Positions 32,779 through 41,163 of a stretch of DNA of 53,131 nucleotides are shown piece by piece. Location: contig NZ_BFAQ01000001.1 in the NCBI RefSeq assembly GCF_002933855.1, positions 1-53,131 on the forward strand, read 5' to 3'. The first letter of the stretch is position 1. Each line of letters begins with the position of its first letter. Below the pieces are notes generated by a model that was given only the letters and a program-made list of their open reading frames with translations, searched no databases and was not told the origin of the DNA. The translations under genes were made by a program, and so were the position numbers. The DNA is from Vibrio penaeicida. Lineage in GTDB: Bacteria > Pseudomonadota > Gammaproteobacteria > Enterobacterales > Vibrionaceae.

Positions 32779-34224
32779 CTACAATCCGCCCATAAGCATG
32801 TATTTGGTTTCGAGATAATCCTCAATACCTTGCCTAGCTCCCTCACGCCCTAAACCTGATGCTTTAATGCCACCAAATGGTGCGACTTCGGTGGAAATCA
32901 GCCCCTCATTGATGCCGACCATGCCCGCTTCTAATGCTTCGCCAACGCGCCACGCACGGGCGAGCGATTGGGTATAGAAATACGCGGCGAGCCCTACATC
33001 GGAGCGGTTTGCACGTTCAAGGACTTCTTCTTCAGTATCAAACGGGTAAATCGCCGCCAGAGGGCCAAAGGTTTCTTCATTGGCGGCGCGCATGTCGTCG
33101 GTCATGTCGGTCACAATCATAGGGTGGAGGAACAAGTCATTGGGTGGGGTGGCAGAGCCCGATACCAATGTCGCGCCTTGCTCTAATGCGTTGCTCACGT
33201 GTTCGCAGACTTTAGTGACCGCGCTTTTGTTAATCATGGCGCCTATTTGAACGTGACCATTCATCCCATCGCCGACTTCTAACTTAGCGACTGCAGCTTT
33301 GAAACGTTCCACAAACGCATCATGAACGCCTCGCTGTACGTAAATCCGATTCGCACACACGCAGGTTTGCCCTGCATTTCGGTATTTGGCTACCATGAGC
33401 CCGCTGACCGCGGCGTCTAAATCCGCATCGTCAAACACGATGAAAGGGGCATTGCCACCCAATTCAAGCGAGAGCTTTTTCACGGTGTCGGCAGATTGGT
33501 TCATGAGCAGCTTTCCAACGTTTGTGGAGCCAGTGAAGCTGATTTTTCGAACCACCGGGCTTTGAGTTAATGCGCCGCCAATTTGTACCGCATCGCCAGT
33601 CACGATATTGAGTACACCGGCAGGTACACCTGCGCGAATGGCAAGTTCGCCCAATGCCAAAGCGGTAAACGGGGTTTCGGGTGCAGGTTTAAGCACTACC
33701 GCGCAGCCTGCCGCTAATGCAGGGCCGCATTTTCGGGTGATCATGGCCGCTGGGAAATTCCAAGGAGTAATCGCACCGACCACGCCAATGGGCTCTCTTG
33801 TTACAACGATTCGGGCATCGGGTTTGTGGCTTGGAATGGTTTCGCCATAGGTACGCTTGGCTTCTTCCGAAAACCACTCGATGAAGCTTGCCGCATAGGC
33901 GATTTCACCTTTGGCCTCTGCAAACGGCTTTCCTTGTTCCGAGGTGAGAATCGTGGCGAGATCGTCCTGATGCTCTAGCATCAGTTCGAACCAGCGGCGA
34001 AGAATCAAAGAACGGGATTTGGCGGTTTGCGCTTTCCAGCTTTTTTGTGCTCGCTCTGCTGCCTCGATACTTTGAAGGGTTTCATCGTTTCCAAAGCAAG
34101 GAACGAACCCGATGGCTTCTTGATTGGCTGGGTTACAAATAGGTTGGCTTTGGTCCCCTTCGCCTACCCAATTTCCGTCGATTAGGCATTGTTGTTTTAA
34201 CAGAGTTGGATCGTTTAATCTCAC
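32779..34224 (-). CDS. gabD: NAD(P)-dependent succinate-semialdehyde dehydrogenase
   Basis: GTG at 34224 (RLNDPTLLKQQC follows) is chosen because AAAGGAG lies 7 bp upstream; an ATG further up has no such site. 481 aa, GabD length. Motifs: TPWNFPAAMITRKCGPALAAG, general base in LELGGNAPFIVFDDAD, nucleophile Cys in NAGQTCVCANRIYV, and ETFGPLAAIYPF. HpaI aldolase in this cluster releases pyruvate and succinate semialdehyde, and this enzyme would turn the latter into succinate for the TCA cycle, completing the route. Confidence 0.92.
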   Translation of the reverse strand: MRLNDPTLLKQQCLIDGNWVGEGDQSQPICNPANQEAIGFVPCFGNDETLQSIEAAERAQKSWKAQTAKSRSLILRRWFELMLEHQDDLATILTSEQGKPFAEAKGEIAYAASFIEWFSEEAKRTYGETIPSHKPDARIVVTREPIGVVGAITPWNFPAAMITRKCGPALAAGCAVVLKPAPETPFTALALGELAIRAGVPAGVLNIVTGDAVQIGGALTQSPVVRKISFTGSTNVGKLLMNQSADTVKKLSLELGGNAPFIVFDDADLDAAVSGLMVAKYRNAGQTCVCANRIYVQRGVHDAFVERFKAAVAKLEVGDGMNGHVQIGAMINKSAVTKVCEHVSNALEQGATLVSGSATPPNDLFLHPMIVTDMTDDMRAANEETFGPLAAIYPFDTEEEVLERANRSDVGLAAYFYTQSLARAWRVGEALEAGMVGINEGLISTEVAPFGGIKASGLGREGARQGIEDYLETKYMLMGGL

Positions 34225-34358
34225 GTTGCGCTCCTTTGAAAAAGGTAGAAGCGCCCTTCGCCTTGCTATTTTCAAAGCTGGAGTCGGGCGTAATGAAACG
34301 GTGATTCAGCAATCGTTTACTGGATCAAAGAAAAGTCATTGAATCAGCGAAAACTGCT

Positions 34359-35210
34359 TTATAGCGAGAACAGCACGTTAGCTTGCCCTGTCCCCGAGCT
34401 TGGAAAGTACTCGCCGATGAGCGTGCCTTTACCTTCATAGTTATCCCAACCCAACGCACCAAACAGCATCGCGGTATCGTGCATGCCGCCTTCGCCAGAG
34501 CACAGTTCTGCATAGTCAGGGAGCATTTTCAGGAAGGTTTTGATTTCTCCTTGCGCCCACAAATCCAATACGCGTAGATCGACTTGGCGGTTAAATTCCT
34601 TGGAAATGGTGAAGGTGCCGTTGTTGGCTTCGTAGTCATCGTTGTCCCAAATTCTGTGGGAAAGCGATCCCGATGCCAGCAGCATGACTCGGCTGTCACT
34701 TTCTTCAATCGCTTCACGAATGGCTTCGCCGACAAGACGTGATGACTCGATGCTGTGCACCGCGCACCAACCGCCAATGGAGACAACTTTGAAATGGCTG
34801 TCTTCGTTCATGTACCGCATCGGAACGAGGGTGCCGTATTCCAAATCGAGCGTTTCCACTTGGTGAGATAAGGTATGAACGCCTTTTGCCATCGCTTTTT
34901 CTGCAATGGCGTCCCCTAATTCTGGGTTGCCATCGTAGTGATAAGCGAGGTTTTGGATAAAGTGAGGAAACTCGTGACTGGTGTAAATACCTTCAAATTT
35001 CTTATTTGAATTAACGTGATAGCCAGCATTGACCAACCAATGGGTATCGAGCACGACCAGTGTGTCGACATTGTGTTCTTTTGCCATTGCTGCCAGCTTT
35101 TTGTGTCCATCGATGGCTTGCTGTCGGCAGCCAAATAGACGTCCGGGTTGCTCCGACATCAACATGGTTGGGACGTGTGTAATTTTGGCTGCTATAACCA
35201 ATTCACCCAT
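34359..35210 (-). CDS. hpaD: HpaD, 3,4-dihydroxyphenylacetate 2,3-dioxygenase
   Basis: Start at 35210 (MGELVIAAKITHVPTML) with AAGGAG 7 bp upstream; an ATG two codons earlier is too close to it. 283 aa, the length of E. coli HpaD. Class III (LigB-type) extradiol dioxygenase: ITHVPTML with the metal His, VVLDTHWLVN, and LLASGSLSHRIWDND. It opens the ring of homoprotocatechuate to 5-carboxymethyl-2-hydroxymuconate semialdehyde, using Fe(II) or Mn(II). Between gabD and hpaF in the operon. Confidence 0.95.
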   Translation of the reverse strand: MGELVIAAKITHVPTMLMSEQPGRLFGCRQQAIDGHKKLAAMAKEHNVDTLVVLDTHWLVNAGYHVNSNKKFEGIYTSHEFPHFIQNLAYHYDGNPELGDAIAEKAMAKGVHTLSHQVETLDLEYGTLVPMRYMNEDSHFKVVSIGGWCAVHSIESSRLVGEAIREAIEESDSRVMLLASGSLSHRIWDNDDYEANNGTFTISKEFNRQVDLRVLDLWAQGEIKTFLKMLPDYAELCSGEGGMHDTAMLFGALGWDNYEGKGTLIGEYFPSSGTGQANVLFSL

Positions 35211-35317
35211 AATCATTCTCCTTGTGTTTCACGTTGGATTCTTTCCACTAACTATTAGGGAATAAATAGCGTGTATTTCATTCACTGTTTGGCGCGCCAG
35301 CGATGCCAGCGCTGTGC

Positions 35318-35701
35318 TCACTTGGCCAGTTTTTGATGGATATTGTTTTTCTTGTAATTCAAGGTTGGGTGAAGCTCGGTCAGCTCCAGCCCAAAGCTCA
35401 GGTATCGAGTATCGAAAAGAGAAGAAAGATACTCAGTACAGAAGGCGTGTAGAGTGTCGCCCACTTCTTTGAGTGTTTCTTCATTTCTGCCTGTACCCAC
35501 CTTGATGGTCAATTGAATAAACCGATTTTCAGGGTCGCCTTCCGCCACTCGAAAGTGTTCGCAGCGATGCGCACGAATACGGATGCCCCCTAATGGGAAC
35601 ACCCCCGTTTCTTGAGCAACGTTGGCGAGTTGTTCAAACAGATCGGGAAAATCCACATCGCCATCCAAATTGGCGGAATACTCGACAATAAAGTGAGGCA
35701 T
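35318..35701 (-). CDS. hpaF: HpaF, 5-carboxymethyl-2-hydroxymuconate delta-isomerase
   Basis: 127 aa, tautomerase-superfamily isomerase of usual CHMI length. The catalytic Pro follows the initiating Met (MPHFIVEYSAN), as required after Met removal. It isomerises 5-carboxymethyl-2-hydroxymuconate. Its ATG directly abuts the hpaE stop (TAA then ATG), so translation is coupled. Confidence 0.95.
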   Translation of the reverse strand: MPHFIVEYSANLDGDVDFPDLFEQLANVAQETGVFPLGGIRIRAHRCEHFRVAEGDPENRFIQLTIKVGTGRNEETLKEVGDTLHAFCTEYLSSLFDTRYLSFGLELTELHPTLNYKKNNIHQKLAK

Positions 35702-37225
35702 TTAGCCCTCCTTACCCAATTTAGGCACCGTGTGCTGGTCGTGTGCGATACAGATGTTTTTGGTTTCCATGTAGAAGTCGAAACTCCAATCGCCACCGTC
35801 ACGACCGACCCCCGACATTTTCACGCCGCCAAAGGGAGAAGGGAGGTTTCGGTTGTTTTCAGAGTTGACCCACACCATGCCCGCTTCAATTTTGTGGGCA
35901 CATCGCATCGAGCGACCGGTGTCGCCTGTCCAGATGTACGCCGCCAAGCCATATTGGGTATCGTTGGCAATGCGCAAGGCTTCTTCTTCTGAATCGAAGG
36001 TGATCACCGATAAAACAGGTCCGAAGATTTCTTCACACGCCACTTTCATTTCGTTATTCACGTTAGTGATCAGCGCCGGAGCAAAGTAATACCCCTCTTC
36101 TGGTGCCAATTCCGAGACGTTGCCACGAGCGACATCGGCTCCTTCCTGCTTGGCAGATTCCAGATAACTGGTGACTTTATCTAAATGCGTCGGATGAATT
36201 AGTGGGCCGACTTCGGTATCGAGGTCGAGTGGATGCCCCACTTTTAGCAAGCTCACTCGGTGTTTCAACTTCGCAATAAATTCATCTTTGATGGATGATT
36301 GAAGGATCAAGCGGCTAGAGCTGGTACAGCGCTGACCGTTCAAGCTGTAAATCATAAAAACAACCGCATCTAGGGCACGTTCCATGTCGGCATCGTCGAA
36401 CACCAATACGGGGTTTTTGCCGCCCAATTCAAAGTGGACACGTTTTAACGTTGCTGCGCCTTGTGCTTGAATCATAGAGCCAGTGGTGGTTTCCCCAACA
36501 AAAGCCACCGCTTTGATTGCAGGGTGCTCGGTAAGTGCTTTACCGGCCACTTCACCAAACCCATTTACCATGTTCCAAACGCCAGCCGGTAACCCAGCAG
36601 CTTCGGCACACTCCGCTAAAATAGCGGCACTGAGTGGGCTGAACTCTGCAGGTTTGTGCACGACGGTACAGCCAGCGGCTAGTGCGGGGGCGATTTTCCA
36701 TGTCGATAACATGAAAGGGGTATTCCATGGGGTAATCACACCGACGGGGCCAATAGGGGTACGCACGGTGAAGTTAGTGTGCGCTTCTTGAAACAAAGAA
36801 TCGCCGTTTTTCGCTTCTGGAGCTTTGTCTGCAAAGAAGCGAAAGTTCGCCGCCCCGCGCACGGCTGCTTGCTTCATAAAGCGAAATGCTTGCCCACAAT
36901 CCACCGATTCAACGAGTGCAATTTCTTCAGCTCTGCGTTCTATTTCGTCCGCAAGTTTATGTAAGATTTGGCGACGTTTTGCACCAGAAAACCCCGACCA
37001 TTCTTCAAAGGCACTTTGCGCAGCAATGCAGGCTAGGTTCACGTCTTGTTCCGTGCCTTTCACTACCGTGCCAAGGCGCTTATTGTTGATCGGGCTTTGG
37101 TTTTCAAAGGTATCTGAACCCGTTCCTAGCGTCCATTCTCCATTGATGAAGTGACCAAGCGTATCGGTCTTAAAGCGCGCCAGATATTGTCTGGCTTTGG
37201 TAATTTGAGTATCGAGAGTTGTCAT
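35702..37225 (-). CDS. hpaE: HpaE, 5-carboxymethyl-2-hydroxymuconate-semialdehyde dehydrogenase
   Basis: 507 aa ALDH of HpaE type. Motifs: TPWNTPFMLSTWKIAPALAAG, general base in FELGGKNPVLVFDDAD, nucleophile Cys in NGQRCTSSSRLIL, CEEIFGPVLSVITF and the C-terminal SPFGGVKMSGVGRDGGDWS. It oxidises the ring-cleavage aldehyde with NAD+. Lies between hpaG2 (2 bp gap) and hpaF (no gap). Confidence 0.95.
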   Translation of the reverse strand: MTTLDTQITKARQYLARFKTDTLGHFINGEWTLGTGSDTFENQSPINNKRLGTVVKGTEQDVNLACIAAQSAFEEWSGFSGAKRRQILHKLADEIERRAEEIALVESVDCGQAFRFMKQAAVRGAANFRFFADKAPEAKNGDSLFQEAHTNFTVRTPIGPVGVITPWNTPFMLSTWKIAPALAAGCTVVHKPAEFSPLSAAILAECAEAAGLPAGVWNMVNGFGEVAGKALTEHPAIKAVAFVGETTTGSMIQAQGAATLKRVHFELGGKNPVLVFDDADMERALDAVVFMIYSLNGQRCTSSSRLILQSSIKDEFIAKLKHRVSLLKVGHPLDLDTEVGPLIHPTHLDKVTSYLESAKQEGADVARGNVSELAPEEGYYFAPALITNVNNEMKVACEEIFGPVLSVITFDSEEEALRIANDTQYGLAAYIWTGDTGRSMRCAHKIEAGMVWVNSENNRNLPSPFGGVKMSGVGRDGGDWSFDFYMETKNICIAHDQHTVPKLGKEG

Positions 37226-37227
37226 GC

Positions 37228-37998
37228 TTAATCCTTGCTTTCAAAGTATTCCGTTTCACTGACCATGTGTGTGGTTAACGTGCCGAGCCCTTCAATAGAG
37301 CACTCAACCACATCGCCGGGTTGGGTGTCTTTCAGCCCTTTTGGTGTGCCAGTTGCAATCATGTCGCCCGGTTGCAGCGTGATGGTTTGGCTAAGGTATT
37401 CAATCAGCTCTGGGATGCTGAAAATCATGCCGTTGGTGTTACCTGTTTGAACCACCTCGCCATTCACTTTGGTTTCCAGTGACAGGTTACTGACGTCTGG
37501 CAACTCATCTTTGCTCACCAGCCAAGGACCGATAGGGCAAAGGGAGTCGCGGCTTTTCACTTTCAGGTTGGGGCGGTAGTAGTTTTCAAGGTAGTCGCGG
37601 ATCGCGAAGTCATTACAAATGGTGTAACCCGCCACATAGTCCATCGCGTCTTCACGAGAGATGTGCTTGCCTTTCTTGCCAATCACCGCCACCAGCTCAC
37701 ATTCGTGATGCATAAAATCCACATTATCTGGGCGATACGTTGGGCATTCGTGTCCTGTGAGCGTGTTGGCACCTTTAATAAAAACCAGTGGTACTTCTGG
37801 GGCAGAAAAGGCCAATTCTGAAGCGTGATCAGCGTAGTTAAGACCGAGCGCGAAAATCGTCCCTGGGTTTTCTACTGGGCAAAGCCATGAGATGTTGTCT
37901 TTTGACACGACGTTGCCATCTGGCGCGATAAATTGACCATTCATATCGATGGTAATGTTCAGGGTTTTGCCATCTTTAATGATTCGTGCAGTTCTCAT
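37228..37998 (-). CDS. hpaG2: HpaG2, C-terminal half enzyme of HpaG (OPET decarboxylase / HHDD isomerase)
   Basis: 256 aa FAH-fold protein. Metal site is visible: HHECELVAVIGKKG supplies E-x-E and GYTICNDFAIRDY the Asp; PGDMIATGTPKGLKD is the family's C-terminal motif. It catalyses decarboxylation of 5-oxo-pent-3-ene-1,2,5-tricarboxylate and the following isomerisation. Its start overlaps the hpaG1 stop by 4 bp (ATGA). In E. coli the two halves are one fused protein. Confidence 0.93.
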   Translation of the reverse strand: MRTARIIKDGKTLNITIDMNGQFIAPDGNVVSKDNISWLCPVENPGTIFALGLNYADHASELAFSAPEVPLVFIKGANTLTGHECPTYRPDNVDFMHHECELVAVIGKKGKHISREDAMDYVAGYTICNDFAIRDYLENYYRPNLKVKSRDSLCPIGPWLVSKDELPDVSNLSLETKVNGEVVQTGNTNGMIFSIPELIEYLSQTITLQPGDMIATGTPKGLKDTQPGDVVECSIEGLGTLTTHMVSETEYFESKD

Positions 37999-38684
37999 TG
38001 GGCGTACTCCCCTAAGCGGCTAGTGAGGTGGTGCTGGCCATTAATGCTGGATTCGATTTTGTCGCCAGCCCGTATGGCAATGCGCTCGCCATGAAAACAC
38101 GGAGCAATGATGTCGCCCGGTTCCAGCGTCATGATGAAAGAGATACGTTCAATCAGTTCGAGAATGTCGGTTTCAAAATGGTCGGTGGAAATATCTCCAC
38201 GCCATTTGCCGTTAATTTTGGTGGAAACAATCGTTGCTGATGGAGCAGGGGCTGATGGAATCGCACTCGCTGATGAGGCAAGTATGCTCGCCGGTTGCCA
38301 GTTGCCATTCATCGCCGCGGATTTATCGATGCCTTTTCCAAGAATGTCTGGACGGTAATAACTTTCTTCCGGCGAGGAAATATCGTGCACCACGCTGACG
38401 CCGGAAATGTAGCTCAGAGCATTGTCGCGACTCACGCGCTGGCAGCGTTTGCCTATCAATAGCGCAAGGCTAGTTCCGACTACGAGTGAAGTGTTCGCTT
38501 TTTCTACCGGTATTAGCGAATTGTCTTTGTTCCATGTATTTCTGGGCTTGAAATACAGAACTGGCTCGGTTGGCAGCGCTTTGTAGGGGGGCTGCTGAAA
38601 TTTGTCGTTCCATTCTTGGCGATGGCGCTTGTCGTTCAGTGCCACACAAACCAGTTTGGACTGGCTGTTGGGTAAAATCGTCAT
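37995..38684 (-). CDS. hpaG1: HpaG1, N-terminal half of split HpaG, diverged
   Basis: 229 aa FAH-fold protein matching the N-terminal half of HpaG: ALNDKRHRQEWNDKFQQPPYKALP, ALLIGKRCQRVSRDNALSYI, EPGDIIAPCFHGE. The E-x-E metal motif found in HpaG2 is absent here (SLVVGTSLALLIGK), so this subunit probably is not catalytic by itself. Near residues 130-150 there is an Ala/Ser/Pro-rich insert (ASSASAIPSAPAPSA), unusual for the family. Cotranslated with hpaG2. Confidence 0.9.
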   Translation of the reverse strand: MTILPNSQSKLVCVALNDKRHRQEWNDKFQQPPYKALPTEPVLYFKPRNTWNKDNSLIPVEKANTSLVVGTSLALLIGKRCQRVSRDNALSYISGVSVVHDISSPEESYYRPDILGKGIDKSAAMNGNWQPASILASSASAIPSAPAPSATIVSTKINGKWRGDISTDHFETDILELIERISFIMTLEPGDIIAPCFHGERIAIRAGDKIESSINGQHHLTSRLGEYAQ

Positions 38685-38709
38685 GTTGAATCCTTAAGTC
38701 TGCAAGCCT

Positions 38710-39501
38710 TTAATAACCGCTTCCGCTTGGGGCGGTGTCTTGTTGTCCTTTAAATTGAGAAACCAGTGCTTTCGCGCCATTCGATAGCAGCAAAGTATCC
38801 ACACCAATGCCGATAAAACTCGCGCCACAATCGGCGTAGTGCTGTGCTTTCGCTGGGTTGAGGCATAAAATTCCAGCGGCTTTCCCTGCTTTTCGAATAG
38901 TGGAAATCGCACTTTCGATAGCGGCAACCACCTCGGGGTGATCGGGGTTTCCAACGTGCCCCATGGAAGCGGACAAATCGGTAGGGCCGATGAATACGCC
39001 ATCGATGCCCTCGATCGCTACGATCTCTTCCAAGTTGTTCAGTGCGGTTTGCGTTTCCGCTTGAACCAGTAAACACACTTCTTGGTTGGCACTGTGCACG
39101 TACCCTGGAATTTGATTCCAGCGTGCTGCTCGCGCTAGCGAACTTCCCATGCCGCGACGTCCTTGAGGTGGGTAGTGACAATCCAACACTAACGACTGTG
39201 CTTGCTCAGCAGTATCAACCATCGGTATTAGAAGCGTTTGTGCGCCAATATCGAGGAGGCGCTTAATCACCGTGGTGTTTCCCTCTGCTGGTCGAACAAT
39301 GGTGGACGTGTTGTATGGTTCAATCGCTCGCAGCTGGGTAAGTACATCTCCAAGTTCAAACGGGGCATGTTCCCCATCGATGAGCAGCCAATCGAAGCCC
39401 GCACCCGCGCAGATTTCGGCGGCAGTTGGGTCGGGCAAGCCCTGCCATAGCCCCCATTGCAGCTGGTGGTTGGAGAGTTTGTGTTTAAATTGATTTTTCA
39501 T
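38710..39501 (-). CDS. hpaI: HpaI, 2,4-dihydroxyhept-2-ene-1,7-dioate aldolase
   Basis: 263 aa class II pyruvate aldolase of the HpaI/HpcH family. Motifs: GLWQGLPDPTAAEICAGAGFDWLLIDGEHAP, QTLLIPMVDTAEQAQ, YPPQGRRGMGSSLARA and VFIGPTDLSASMG, which includes the metal ligands E/D and the catalytic His and Arg positions. It cleaves the C7 intermediate to pyruvate and succinate semialdehyde. 25 bp before hpaG1; ends in a short QQDTAPSGSGY tail. Confidence 0.95.
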   Translation of the reverse strand: MKNQFKHKLSNHQLQWGLWQGLPDPTAAEICAGAGFDWLLIDGEHAPFELGDVLTQLRAIEPYNTSTIVRPAEGNTTVIKRLLDIGAQTLLIPMVDTAEQAQSLVLDCHYPPQGRRGMGSSLARAARWNQIPGYVHSANQEVCLLVQAETQTALNNLEEIVAIEGIDGVFIGPTDLSASMGHVGNPDHPEVVAAIESAISTIRKAGKAAGILCLNPAKAQHYADCGASFIGIGVDTLLLSNGAKALVSQFKGQQDTAPSGSGY

Positions 39502-39545
39502 AGTTGTTCCTGCCTATACTTGTGCCACTATTTTCATTAGCGCCA

Positions 39546-40349
39546 CTACACAAACGACACCGATATGCCGCCCAACGGACCGTAATCGGCATGCACCGTA
39601 TCGCCCGCTTTTACCGCAACGGGACGGGTAAATGAGCCAGAAAGGATGACTTGTCCTGCTTCCAACCCAATGCCATGTGGCGCAAAGCGTTTGCACACCC
39701 AACAGATGCCGTTTGCAGGGTGCCCAAGCACGCCAGAAGCCAGCCCCGTTTCTTCAATTTGACCGTTGAGATAAAGCGCTGCACCCGCCCAGCGAATGTC
39801 CATTTCGTCTGGACGAATAGGGCGCCCACCCATGATGATTCCGCCATTGGCGGCGTTGTCGGCAATGGTGTCGTAAACCTTGCGGGTGTAACCTGTTTCT
39901 GGATCGGTTCTGTGGCAACGAGCCGCAATGAGCTCAATGGCAGGCACAACGTAATCGGTGGCATTAAGCACATCAAAAATAGTGACGTTCTCACCTTTTA
40001 ACGGAGCTTTTAGAACAAACGCCAGTTCAACTTCAATGCGAGGATCGAGAAAATCGCCAGCTGGGATCTGCGCGCCATCTGGGAAGAACATGTCATCCAG
40101 TAATACCCCGAAATCAGGTTGGTCGATGTTCACCGCCATTTGCATGGCTCTCGATGTCAACCCGATTTTGTAGCCTTTCACCTGTGCTCCGCCTTCGATT
40201 TTCTTATCCACCCAAGTTTTTTGAATGGCATAGGCATCGTCCATGGTCATCTCTGGGTGAGAGAGTGTCAGGGCGGGAATTTGCTGGCGGTTTATTTCAG
40301 CTTGATAAAGCTTCTGCGCGGCATTTTCTATTTCTTCCTTTTTGAGCAT
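39546..40349 (-). CDS. hpaH: HpaH, 2-oxo-hept-4-ene-1,7-dioate hydratase
   Basis: 267 aa, the usual size for HpcG/HpaH, FAH-like hydratase family. Motifs: KGYKIGLTSRAMQMAVNI, DPRIEVELAFVLKAPLKG with the metal-binding E-x-E, and VILSGSFTRPVAVKAGD. It hydrates the diene product before the HpaI aldolase. First gene of the minus-strand hpa operon, with AAGGAAG before the ATG, facing the divergent hpaC gene. Confidence 0.95.
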   Translation of the reverse strand: MLKKEEIENAAQKLYQAEINRQQIPALTLSHPEMTMDDAYAIQKTWVDKKIEGGAQVKGYKIGLTSRAMQMAVNIDQPDFGVLLDDMFFPDGAQIPAGDFLDPRIEVELAFVLKAPLKGENVTIFDVLNATDYVVPAIELIAARCHRTDPETGYTRKVYDTIADNAANGGIIMGGRPIRPDEMDIRWAGAALYLNGQIEETGLASGVLGHPANGICWVCKRFAPHGIGLEAGQVILSGSFTRPVAVKAGDTVHADYGPLGGISVSFV

Positions 40350-40603
40350 GCTACTTCCTTATTTATTTTCTATTTTGCTTGTTCTTTATTTATCTATAAC
40401 AAATAGAATCTAGAAGTGAAAATGTCGGAAATGGTTAGGTGGCACTATTCATAAGTTATATTTTTATTAAATTCATTGGGTTAATTTATTTTGGTATGAA
40501 TCTCTTATTGAAAAGTGCAATCCATTAAAAGAAAAAGCCATATCTATATATCTCCCTTTATCTAATATGGAAATGCAATCCTACACTCGAAGGGAATACG
40601 GAA
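40350..40603. promoter_or_regulatory. divergent promoter region hpaH / hpaC
   Basis: 254 bp AT-rich gap between the start of the degradation operon (minus) and the hydroxylase pair (plus). RBS GGGAA lies before hpaC. Promoters for both directions and HpaA binding sites are expected here; I could not fix a specific operator by eye. Confidence 0.5.
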
Positions 40604-41113
40604 ATGGAACTGGATAACCAAAAGAAATTTAGAGATGCTATGTCAAACCTTGCTGCGGCTGTGAACATTGTTACCACAGGCGGTCAAGCTGGGCTAGGGG
40701 GTATTACAGCAACGGCTGTATGCTCGGTGAGTGATTCTCCAGCTACTATGCTAGTGTGCGTTAACCAGCAAAGCGGTAGCCATGATAAGTTTTGTGAAAA
40801 CCAAAATATCTGCATAAACATATGCAGTGAAGAGCAAGAGACTATGTCTTATCACTTTGCGGGCATGACCAAGCTACCAATGGAAGAAAGATTTGCACTG
40901 CCTGAATGGAAATTAACAGAAAAAGGTGTGCCGAAACTTGAAGGTGCAATAGCGAATTTAGAAGGGAAAATTAAAAACGTAAGTGAAGTTGGAACCCATT
41001 CTGTATTTTTTGTGGAAATAGAAAATATTGATATTAATTCAAGTAAAGACGCGCTTATTTATTTTAATAGAGAATTTAGAACCGTAAAAACCGGTGAAGC
41101 AAAGGCTGCTTAA
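40604..41113 (+). CDS. hpaC: HpaC-like flavin reductase component of 4-hydroxyphenylacetate 3-hydroxylase
   Basis: 169 aa, single flavin-reductase domain of the FMN/FAD-binding split-barrel fold: FRDAMSNLAAAVNIVTTGG, GGITATAVCSVSDSPATMLVCVN, then FCENQNICINI. It reduces free flavin with NADH and hands it to the oxygenase encoded 50 bp downstream. Divergent from the hpaH-led operon, so it opens the upper pathway. Confidence 0.9.
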   Translation: MELDNQKKFRDAMSNLAAAVNIVTTGGQAGLGGITATAVCSVSDSPATMLVCVNQQSGSHDKFCENQNICINICSEEQETMSYHFAGMTKLPMEERFALPEWKLTEKGVPKLEGAIANLEGKIKNVSEVGTHSVFFVEIENIDINSSKDALIYFNREFRTVKTGEAKAA

Positions 41114-41163
41114 ATTGGAAAGTACCAACACTTCTTTGAAAAATCCAATAATGTGAGACAACT

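Noticed and set aside
33608..40406. Many plus-strand frames opposite the hpa genes
   Set aside because: Shadows caused by codon bias in the minus-strand genes; no RBS or domain signs.
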